Assembly: GCA_963210315.1 (NCBI GenBank)
Contig: OY723300.1
Coordinates: 930,001-994,000, forward strand
DNA from: Rhynchopus euleeides
Taxonomy: Eukaryota; Euglenozoa; Diplonemea; Diplonemida; Diplonemidae
Length of the DNA: 64,000 nt
Direction: 5' to 3'
Below are positions 28,502-37,496 of the stretch, one piece after another. The stretch's first letter is position 1, and the number at the start of each line of letters is the position of its first letter. The notes beneath the pieces were generated by a model. It made no database searches, was not told where the DNA came from, and saw only the letters and a list, made by a program, of their open reading frames with translations. The translations under genes and the position numbers were made by a program.

Positions 28502-29438
28502 CAGAGACCCCGATAAGAATCCGACCCCCTGACCCCACCCGACCCCCGACCCCCTCTTATAAAATTTACAAGATCCCACCGTGCTTATAAAAGACCCCCC
28601 CCCCCAAATATCTGGGAAAAACCCTGGGTTTTTCCCGAGGAAACGCGGGTTTCTCCCTCTGTTGCATTGTTTGGACTCCGTGCGGATCGTAGTGGGGTCA
28701 CTTTGTTGGTGTAGGTGCCACACAACACCCCTGAAATGCAGAGGTGGTCCTCGTCGAGAATGGGGGTCGGAAACCCGGGGGTCGGAATCGAGGGGTCGGA
28801 TATGGGGGTCAGAGGGGGTCGGCCCCCCTCCCGACCCCCCATTGTTCTCGGGGGTCGGAATGCGGGGGGTCGGAGGGGTCGGAAGGGGGTCTGAAAATGG
28901 GGGTCTGAAACTTGGGGGTCGGAACTTTTGCACTATTTCTCAGGGGTCGGAAAATGGGGGGTTGCAAACTTGGGGGGTCGGAGTATGAGGGGTCGGCCCC
29001 CCTCCCGACCCCCTCCGACCCCCCCACACAGGGTTTGCAAAACCCCGTCCTTTTGAATATTTGGGACTACTGGGTCATTTCGTGGATAGAAGTACCAAGC
29101 TTCACTCATGAAATGTGGGTCTGGTCCAGGGATAGTCGTGGGAGGAGATGCCTGGGAGGCACACACCATGCCACCCTACCCACCCACCCAGCGGCACCCT
29201 CCCCGACCCCCTCCTCGGGTTTTTCAAAAACCCGTTCTTTTGAATGTTTGGAGTTTGTGCGGATCGCAGTGGGGTCATTTTGGCCATGGGGTGCCTATGA
29301 ACACCCCTTATTGGTGGTCCCCATTCAGGCAAATTCCTCAAGGCGACCCCCTCGGACCCCCTCCCGACCCCCGACCCCCGACCCCCGACCCCCTCTTATC
29401 GGGGTCTATGCCAGTAGGGGGGGTCAAATGGGGGTGAC
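28502..29438. repeat. G-rich GGGGGTCGGA tandem/minisatellite region
   Basis: Degenerate 9-12 bp units of GGGGGTCGGA (mainly 28755-29000) and CGACCCCC on the other strand (28535-28555, 28975-29025, 29345-29400) alternate with diverged 200-bp blocks. Those blocks contain GTGGGGTCATTTTG and TTTCAAAAACCCGTTC (seen around 28245, 28690, 29050 and 29235). The long G-runs could form quadruplexes. No coding sequence is seen. Confidence 0.6.
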
Positions 29439-30508
29439 AAACACGATTTTTCAAAAAACCGGCGCAGAGGCCCCAAAGCCCCCGTAAACCCTCCAAACCC
29501 CCCCAGATCGGTCCGGAAACCCATCGAACCCCACTTTTCCACCATTCCGGGCACCTCAGGTGCCCGAATTGGGGTACCTAAATTTTGTGCCACCGTTTGG
29601 TACCGGACAGTGCCACTGTGTGGGAGGTTGGAAAAGAAAATGCCCCAACACACCACATCTGAGGGTTGCAATGCATGTTGCTTGCCAACCACGTCATCCG
29701 GTGGGTGTCAGGCGCTATGTAGGTGGCATTAGCCAGGTCTTCGATGTGTTCTGGTTTGTATATATACCTCCCTGCCACCATGCACCGGGAGGCTGCCTGT
29801 AGGTACGGAACAGTCCAGATGGTCGTGTGATTCCTGTGCAGCAGTGCTCCACAACCGGGATGTGTTGACAACGACTGTTGCAACACGAGCTGTACATTCC
29901 GGGAACACATGAAGTGCGCTGTCGTGGTACCCATTGTGCCAGAATTGGTAGTTGCTGCGGTCTACTTTGCCTGGCCCAAGAGCACTGGTACTGAACAGTG
30001 CAATATGCGTGGCGAGGTGAATGCAACGGAAGCGCGCAAAGTCAATACAGCTCTCGGATGGCGGGTGGTGGTGCCACTAGTGTGTGACGTTCACTCGAGG
30101 ATACAACGCATCACAATGAATCAGCAACCGTGGACCGAGTACAATACGCTCTCTGTGGCTGGTGTGGGGGACAAAGGCAGTGCCTGTGCCGCAGGCAGGG
30201 AGGTACATATACAAGCCAGAACACATCGAAGACCTGGCTAATGCCACCTACATAGCGCCTGACACCCACCGGATGACGTGGTTGGCAAGCAACGTGCATT
30301 GCAACCCTCAGATGTGGTGTGTTGGGGCATTTTCTTTTCCAACCTCCCAAACGGTGGCACAAAATTTAGGTACCCCAATTCGGGCACCTGAGGTGCCCGG
30401 AATGGTGGAAAAGTGGGGTTCGATGGGTTTCCGGACCGATCTGGGGGGGTTTGGAGGGTTTACGGGGGCTTTGGGGCCTCTGCGCCGGTTTTTTGAAAAA
30501 TCGTGTTT
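29439..30508. mobile_element. 1.07-kb element with about 310-340 bp terminal inverted repeats
   Basis: The left arm 29439-29778 and right arm 30203-30508 are near-perfect reverse complements (ends AAACACGATTTTTC / AAAAATCGTGTTT). The left arm has a small extra block (TACCGGACAGTGCCACTGTG, about 29600-29622). The roughly 420-bp centre contains no recognisable transposase. It is a non-autonomous DNA transposon of unknown superfamily; TSDs are not obvious. Confidence 0.85.
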
Positions 30509-31121
30509 ATCCACGTAAAAGGGGGGCATTTGACTCCCCCTACCCCCCCCCCCCCCCAACCCCTTCTCTTCCGCAGGGCTGCTGCCGAGCCTCTTCCGTT
30601 TGACGGGCATCGGGCATGCTGCTCTGTTCATTCATTGCTCTGTTCTGCTCCGCCACCTTTCCAAGTGCCGGGCCACGGGGGCGCCAACAACCCTCTGCTG
30701 TTTACCCAGGCGATGACCTGCCACACCCGATCGCATTCCGCCGTTCGGGGAGATTTTCTGTGCCCTTTTGTTGCTGGAATTCTTGATATACCCCCACATC
30801 CCCACCCCACCCACCCACCCTCCCTCCCCCCCCACTCTCAGTCTGCCGGGCAGGAACCCGCCACTGTGTCTCCCTTCAGTCTCGACAGGCTTCCACCCCC
30901 CCCAAACCCCCTTCGCACAACACAGGCCAAACGCATCGCTCGATCCCTACACTACCCTGCATTATCAAGCCAAAAGGAGCGAATCCCCTCCCCCCCGCTA
31001 CTCCGCCCCTCCCTCACCCCCCCTCCCCCCCCTCAAGAGATGATGTGACCCTGCCGGCCCACCCTTTCTCTCTGGGAAGGGATTGCCCAATACGCCCCTG
31101 CCCCCGCCCCCGCCCCCCCTC

Positions 31122-32663
31122 ATGGCACACGCGATGCAGTCCCAGACCCTCGCCACAAAGGGGAGGCGGTGGTTTGACCGCGAGTGCCAGCGTATCCGCG
31201 AAGGGGGTGTTGCTGCCGTAACCATCCTCCGGTCCACCGCAACGCCTGGCATGATGTCGGCGCTGGCGGATGCGCTAGAGGCCAACGTCCGTGCCTCCAT
31301 CCTGTTCCTCCGGGGGAGAGACGGGGCGAGGGACGCACCCGACCCAGACGCACACCTCCAGACCCTTGTGATAGACGCCTGCACCAGCCCTGCGGGTGCG
31401 CTCCACAGGCCCCTCACTGCCATGGCCCTTTCGAAGCACCTCACATGCCTGACACTCTCGGGTGGGACCCTGACAGCGGACTGCATGCCGCACGTCGCTC
31501 TGCTGCTCTGCAGAACGCCTTCCCTCCGCCGCCTCAGCCTGGCTGGGAATGGGGTTGAAGTCGACCCATGCGTTTTCCAAGCCCTCCAGAGGGCATCCCT
31601 CGAGTCGCTCAACGTCTCGGGAAACCTGTCGGGGTCGGAGATGCTCGAGGCGTTTTCCGAAGCTGCCCCGGGTGTGACGAGCCTCACCTCGCTCAACATG
31701 GCTTTCTGCGGGATAGATGCTGCAGGCGCATCGGCGTTGCGCAGCACAATCGAAGGGTGTCGGAACCTACTCCACCTGGAGCTGCGGGAAAACCGGCTCG
31801 GCGGTGGGATCGGCGCAGCAGGCGTCGGGTATGCTCTCCATGCAGGCGGGGGCAGCGCCCTGCAGTCGCTGGATCTGGAGGGGAATGACCTGGCGTTTGA
31901 CGACACTTCAAGCCTGGCTCGTGGCATGTCCCTCAACAAGACCCTAACGATCCTCAAGCTTCGGGGTGGGTCCAACCAGGTCACACCTCAGGACTGGAGC
32001 ACGATCGTCGCGAGGTGCCGCACAAACAGCAGGGCTCGCGAGACCCGAGATTCCCGCGTCCACCACAGCCGCGCGGGAGGCGGTGGCACCCTGACACGCC
32101 GACGACCTTGCGCGGGTTGGGGGGGCCACGGCCGCCCCTGGGGGTACTCTGCGCCTGTGAGAAAGGAGGGCGATCCCGTGCGGTGCGGTGGTGGGGGTTT
32201 CCGGAAGGCCCGGCGACCAGAGGTGGCGGCGGAGGAGGATGAAGAGGAGGAAGATGATGAAGAATCCGACGATGCGCAGGTGGAGGGAGTGCCGGGTTCT
32301 GGCGAGGGGGTGCAGCGGAGGCAGCAGTTTGTGCCGTCGCCGCCGGCGCGGGTGGGGGTGCGGCGGTTTATGCAGCCTGTGCATGTGGGAGGTGCTGCGT
32401 TTCCGTCAGGCACGGCGGTGATGGCGGAGGGGCTGGTGGATAAACCTTATGCGGCATTGAATGGCTGCATCGGGGTGACGCGTGGGCCCGTGATGGGCGT
32501 GGGGGGTTCGAAGGTTGAGGTCATCTTCCCACTCCCCATAGCGGGCGTCATCCTGCCGACGGCGTGCCTCCGGAAGTTTGAGCAGAAGCAGCGGGTTCCG
32601 AGTGCGGTGCTCACGGCACCCCCAGCCATCAAGTATAAGGTAGCGGATCACTCTGCCTGGTGA
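31122..32663 (+). CDS. leucine-rich-repeat protein with acidic linker and SH3-like C-terminal module
   Basis: 513 aa from ATG 31122. Residues about 75-310 carry RNI/NLRC-type LRRs (SLRRLSLAGNGVEV, SLESLNVSGN, TSLNMAFCGIDAAGASAL, NLLHLELRENRLGG, ALQSLDLEGNDL), a protein-interaction solenoid. A Gly/Arg linker and an acidic run (EEDEEEEDDEESDD) follow. Residues about 430-495 (AVMAEGLVDKPYAALNG, IGVTRGPVMG, VEVIFPLPIAG) resemble the small beta-barrel with an LNGxxG signature often found in protist LRR and ankyrin proteins. No NACHT or kinase domain is present. The start lies just 3' of a long C-rich tract. The binding partner is unknown. Confidence 0.82.
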   Translation: MAHAMQSQTLATKGRRWFDRECQRIREGGVAAVTILRSTATPGMMSALADALEANVRASILFLRGRDGARDAPDPDAHLQTLVIDACTSPAGALHRPLTAMALSKHLTCLTLSGGTLTADCMPHVALLLCRTPSLRRLSLAGNGVEVDPCVFQALQRASLESLNVSGNLSGSEMLEAFSEAAPGVTSLTSLNMAFCGIDAAGASALRSTIEGCRNLLHLELRENRLGGGIGAAGVGYALHAGGGSALQSLDLEGNDLAFDDTSSLARGMSLNKTLTILKLRGGSNQVTPQDWSTIVARCRTNSRARETRDSRVHHSRAGGGGTLTRRRPCAGWGGHGRPWGYSAPVRKEGDPVRCGGGGFRKARRPEVAAEEDEEEEDDEESDDAQVEGVPGSGEGVQRRQQFVPSPPARVGVRRFMQPVHVGGAAFPSGTAVMAEGLVDKPYAALNGCIGVTRGPVMGVGGSKVEVIFPLPIAGVILPTACLRKFEQKQRVPSAVLTAPPAIKYKVADHSAW

Positions 32664-33771
32664 CGTGCATTCCGAACCGCTTTGGAGGCAAAATCAATCT
32701 GTCCGAATGAGCCCACCCCCGGAGGCCGTCAAGCCTCCTAGTCTTTCGTGATATTGTCCCCCGTGCTCTTCCTGAGGAGGGGCAGGTGGGGTGGGCGTGA
32801 ACCCCCCCAAGAAGAAGGTGTGCGGAAAGGGTGGGGGGGGGTGGGTGAGAATAACCCACGAACATTTACACCACACATCGTGCCTTTTTTCCAAAATCGG
32901 TGCTGCTTTTTGCATTGCTTTGCTGCATTCCCTGTGGGGGGGTGGGAGATGGGGGAGGGGGGGGGGGGGGCAGTGGTTACGCTCCACATGCGGAACATGC
33001 GGATTTACGTAGGGAATTTTCGAAATGCGTACGTACGGTTTCCACATGCGGATTTCCGCATGTGCCTGGGTAATTTTCCCCGCCTCCCCCTCCGAGCGTC
33101 AACCAAGCGTCAACCCATTTACACTGGGGTGACGCTAACCTAGCGTTATGGTCACTCCCGTGGCCTCCGGCGGCTGGGGGACTCCGCCCCCAGACCCCCC
33201 TGTAGTGTACGTCTCGTACTCGAGTCCTTCGATCTCATAAGGCCATCCAAGGAATCCAACCACTCCAGTAGTCTCAGGAGGACGCAGCTAATTCACACAG
33301 AATCTGGACGACCACAATGACCAGATATTCACTACCGTGGCCTCCGGCGGCTGGGGGACACTGCCCCCCAGACCCCCCTCTGTAGCGTGTGCCCGTCTAG
33401 TGACCAAGTCCTGGGTGGGTGGCCGTCCACAATAATTTTCAACTGGAAACAAACGGCACGTGCGGTTTTCCGTATGTAATTGTTTTTGCGTTTCCAAAAC
33501 TGCGTAACCACTGGAGTAGTGTTTTGAAGCTCCCCGCCCCGGGCCTCCTCAGTCACGATGGAAAAAGAGCTACCACTCAGCGTCGTTCAAGACCACTGTT
33601 GGTCGCTTCCCCTGTGTGTGCTCTTCCCCATATGTTTCGGCTTGCTGGCTAGCAGGGCAATCCCAGGATGTTGCCACACCACCTCTTGCCCCAGTTTCAA
33701 CGGCCCCCACAGCACATCGCACACCTGCACCCTCACAGAGTAACACTTGACACAGGTTGGAGGTGCACAGA
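32664..33771. other. intergenic with inverted hairpin motifs and a shared block
   Basis: Holds hairpin motif copies 3 and 4 (33156-33205 and 33333-33386, minus orientation). It also holds a 35-40 bp block CAGTGGTTACGCTCCACATG + CGGAACATGCGGATTT (32971-33006) that recurs at about 37230-37265. Palindromic ACGTACGT-like and ACATGCGGA words lie near 33010-33065. No gene is seen. Confidence 0.55.
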
Positions 33772-34539
33772 ATGGCAGCCCCCGCAGCCCGGCCTGAGTG
33801 GTGTACCGTCCCCGAGCCTGTGGTGCAGGAAAGAGACTGGGATTACGGTGAAACCTTCTACACTGAGGACAACGTGGACAGGACGGACATCGGGTGGAAC
33901 GATCTGAAGGTGCTGTCGGAGGAGAGCATCGCCGACACTGCAGAGGGGCGTGTGGTGAAGGAAGAGTTGATCAACAAGCTCGACGGGAGGGTTCACGCAT
34001 TCATGCTGTACAACGTGCTGTCGGAGGAGGAGTGTCTGGAGATCATCAACGCATGCAACGAGAAGCAGTTCACACCCGCCCTCCTCAACACAGGGAGAGG
34101 GCGCCAGCAGTACCTCCCCGATTACCGGAGTGGGCTGCGTTGCATTGCCGATTCGCCGAAGTTCTCGCAGCTTCTGTTCAATAGGATATCGCCCTTCCTC
34201 CCGAAGGCAATGGGGGACATGAAGCTCTTCAACGTCAACGAGCGCATGCGTGTTCTGTGCTACCACCACCCCGACAATCGCTTTGAGACACATATGGACG
34301 GAATGTTCCAGCATCCGACAACCGGCGCCATTTCTGTGTACACCCTGCAGCTGTACCTCAACACCATCCCGGATGCAAAAGTGGATGGGGGCGGCACTGC
34401 TTTCACAGACGATGGCCAAGTGGTGACACCTCAAACGGGGTCTGTGCTGTGCTTCACGCAGAACCTGAGCCATGAGGGGCAGGCTCTCCTGACAGGCGGC
34501 ATCAAGTACACCATCCGCACAGAGGCGATGTACCTGTAG
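33772..34539 (+). CDS. 2-oxoglutarate/Fe(II) dioxygenase, prolyl-4-hydroxylase-like
   Basis: 255 aa. The double-stranded beta-helix iron ligands are His174 and Asp176 (FETHMDGMF) and distal His234 (LSHEG). Lys245, followed by YTIRTE, should bind the 2-oxoglutarate 5-carboxylate. VDGGGTAFTDDG and QTGSVLCF are typical surrounding strands of P4Hc enzymes. No signal peptide is evident, so a cytosolic or nuclear prolyl hydroxylase is more likely than a collagen-type ER enzyme. ATG 33772 is the first true ATG of the frame, just 3' of several CACAG acceptor-like sites. Confidence 0.88.
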   Translation: MAAPAARPEWCTVPEPVVQERDWDYGETFYTEDNVDRTDIGWNDLKVLSEESIADTAEGRVVKEELINKLDGRVHAFMLYNVLSEEECLEIINACNEKQFTPALLNTGRGRQQYLPDYRSGLRCIADSPKFSQLLFNRISPFLPKAMGDMKLFNVNERMRVLCYHHPDNRFETHMDGMFQHPTTGAISVYTLQLYLNTIPDAKVDGGGTAFTDDGQVVTPQTGSVLCFTQNLSHEGQALLTGGIKYTIRTEAMYL

Positions 34540-35590
34540 GGATTGGCTTGCGAGTATCTTCTCCCCCCCCGGGCCACTTCAACTTTTCAAACCTATGGCG
34601 ATATCTCTATCCTTGCTCGCTTGATCTTGCCGGCTGACGGTTTGATGTGAAGGCCGGAGCCTTCGACCCTTTGATGAGCTTGTTGGTTACATGCCGAGTT
34701 CTTTGGACCAAGAATGCCTTTTGTGGAACTGTGCGAACAACTCAGGGAAACCTGCGTGCAGATCATGCAGGACACACCACACCCGCAGCAGGCGTGTGGC
34801 GTGTTCTCGCGATCGACGAATACCCGCTGGTTTTCTTCTCTCCCCTTTTCTGAGTTGCAGTCGCGCAGTTTCCCAGACCGATGTTGCCCGACAAAGAAAC
34901 TTGCGGTTGCCCTGTTTCGATTTTACCCCTACCCTCCGCTGATTCGCTGCTGGTGTTCCACTCAAGGTTCTGCTGACGCATGACCTGTGTCTGGCCCGTG
35001 GACCCCCTCCGAGCAGCCTGTCGCCTCCACAGTCAACTGACCTTTTCAAGAATTGTGCCGGCAATGACACCCCCGCATTCCTGCAATTGTGTGCCCCTCT
35101 CGCACAATTTGCAACAACCCGCCCCGCTTATTTTTCCACGTTCCCTCCCATCAACCCTTCCTTTCCTGATGTTGTGAGGGGGATGTGTGTCTAGCGGTTC
35201 AGAAGACGAGGGCCTTTTTTGTGCACATACACAGGATGCTGTGGTGATGCATCACCCTAGGGGTAGGGCAGTGTTGAACACCACGCGCCATCCTGGGCAG
35301 GGGTGTTGCAATGCAGCATCCCCAGCTGTTTGTAGTGGCTATCGGAATGCTCGGTGTCATGACACATCTGTGGTGTGGTAGCAGAGCTGGCTCCACAAGA
35401 CACCTCAAGGCATCAGGTGGTGTGGGGGTTGGGCTCGTCTTCCGCTCCCTTGCCTCAGCGGGAGGGGTGCCAGGAGGGTGTGGTTGTCGAAGGTGTTGGC
35501 AGGAGTGATGTTGCTGCAAAGTGGGGGGTGACAACCCATTTTTGCGGATTTTGACACACAAGCCCTCCACCCAGGCGGGTCGGGTCGCTT
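34540..35590. other. intergenic, no gene recognised
   Basis: Short conflicting frames only. No repeat shared with the rest of the window was noticed. Confidence 0.45.
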
Positions 35591-36965
35591 ATGTTTGCAA
35601 CACGTAATTATATGCCGGCGCGACACGCAACAAGGCGTGAAGCTGCTGCGTTCCACGCGTGCCGCTCCTCGGATGTGGCATCCCTGAAGCGGGCCCTCGA
35701 TGGCGGTGCCAGTGTAAACATGGCGACCTCGGCTGAACCTGCCCTGCTGCATGTTCCTGCATAAAGCTGCTACTGTCTCGAGGAGCCAACGTCCAGGTCG
35801 CGATGCCCAACGGTATGACGCCACTGACGTGCGCAGCCGAGGCCGGGGATGTCGATTGCGTCCGTCTCCTGCTGCAGGCAGGTGTCGGTGTCAACGTGAG
35901 TGCAAACCTCGGGTCCACTGCACTGCACTGCGCTGCTCAGGGAGGGCACGCCGAGTGCGCCAATGTTCTGCTGCAGGCAGGTGTCGACCCCAACGCACGT
36001 GCCACGCACGACGACACCACCGCACTGCACGCAGCTGCCTGGAATGGGAAGAGCGGGTGCGTGCAGCTGTTTGTCAAGGTGGGGTTGTCGCTGAATGCCA
36101 TGTCGACATCCGGATCTACTCCGGTGATGTACGCTGCCTCCCGCGGGTTTACGTCGTGTGTCCGCATATTGGTCCAGGAAGGTGCCGATCTTGGGATGGC
36201 TGATCGAATCCGCTTCACCGCACTGCACTACGCTGTGAAGACGGGTCACATCGAGTGCGCAAGGCTTCTCCTGGAGCATGACGCACCACTTGATGCCGTG
36301 TGCGGGTACGGCCATCCGCCGCTGTTCGCCGCTGTCTACGGAGGACATGCCGCTTGTGCCGAGTTGTTGCTGAGACAGGTGCAAATGTCTTTATCGCCGC
36401 CACAGATGGCTTCACCGCACCCCACCTTGCTGCGCAGGAGGGCCGGACCGCCTGCCTCAAGCTGCTTCTCAGACACGGCGCGCTCCTGGACACATTGAAC
36501 GCCCGAGGGCACACACCGGTGTTCATAGCGACCTGCAATGGAAACACGGAGTGCCTCGACATTCTGCTGCAGGCCGGGGCCGATGTCGACAAGACGCGTG
36601 ACGAACAGAGGTACACGCCCCTACACCGCGCTGCAGACGAACAGCGTCTGGAGTGCCTGAAGCTGCTGCTTGCAAAGGGCGCATCAGTCAGCAGCTTAAC
36701 CAGGAGCCGCATGTCGCCTTGGTTCCTCGCTGGTCTGAGTCTAGGAGGCTATGAGTGCCAGGAACTTTTGAGAAAAGTTGCCTGTCAGCGGCAGGCCGTC
36801 AGGATGCTGAGTGGGCGTTCCACGACGCGCAGTGGCCGATGCCTGACCAAGGCCCGCCCGAAGCGGATCGCCAAGTGGGGTGGGAATTTACAGAGCGTGG
36901 TCAGGCGTGGTAAGGGCACCTTGGAAACGATTTACTTGTTCCAACAAGATTGTCTGCCGAATTGA
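35591..36965 (+). pseudogene. ankyrin-repeat protein gene with two frame breaks
   Basis: About a dozen ankyrin repeats are visible (e.g. TPLTCAAEAGDVDCVRLLLQ, TALHCAAQGGHAECANVLLQ, TALHYAVKTGHIECARLLLE, TPLHRAADEQRLECLKLLLA) but in three frames. An N-terminal frame starts at ATG 35591/35612 and stops near 35763. The main frame runs about 35764-36376. The last frame continues to 36965. The repeats resume seamlessly across both breaks (for example LLLR then TGANVFIAATDGFT near 36376), which indicates small indels, not introns. It is either a young pseudogene or carries two sequencing errors in a functional gene. The C-terminal 60 residues are basic and non-repeat. Confidence 0.75.
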
Positions 36966-37496
36966 TTTGTCCAACTAGATTTCTCTCACACCACACACCC
37001 TGGAGCGAAGAAACCGCACTGCCTCTGCCTCTTTTTTCCCCTGGACCTCCAGGTGTAGCCTCGGGCCCTCGGTCCGACGAGCTCCCTCGGAACTGGCCCC
37101 CACCCAGCCGTGGAGGGGATATTCCCCTACCTCCTTTGTGCCGCCAGCACTGAGCCTTGCAAGATTGCAGCTTAACCTGTGAACCACCCGGCCAGTGCGC
37201 GGTGTTGTTCATCAAGAGAGCAGAGTAGTGCAGTGGTTACGCTCCACATGCGGAACATGCGGATTTCCGCAGGGTATTGAAACATTTGGAGGAGCCTCGT
37301 CTGCCAACCCCCCACCCCCCCACCTTTACACCCGCATTCAACTCGAGCGATTATTGCCAACCCCACCCCAATCGAACCCTCTCCTCCGCTGCCCTCCCCC
37401 CACTGCACCTCCGCCACACATTATCCACACAGGCTGGGGGCCGTTGCAGCTGAGGCTCAAGGCTGGGTGATCCATGCCCTGTGCAGGAACAGAAAC
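36966..37496. other. intergenic with shared 35-bp block
   Basis: Contains the second copy of GCAGTGGTTACGCTCCACAT followed by GCGGAACATGCGGATTTCCG (37230-37270), also found at 32971-33006. C-rich tracts precede the next gene. Confidence 0.5.
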
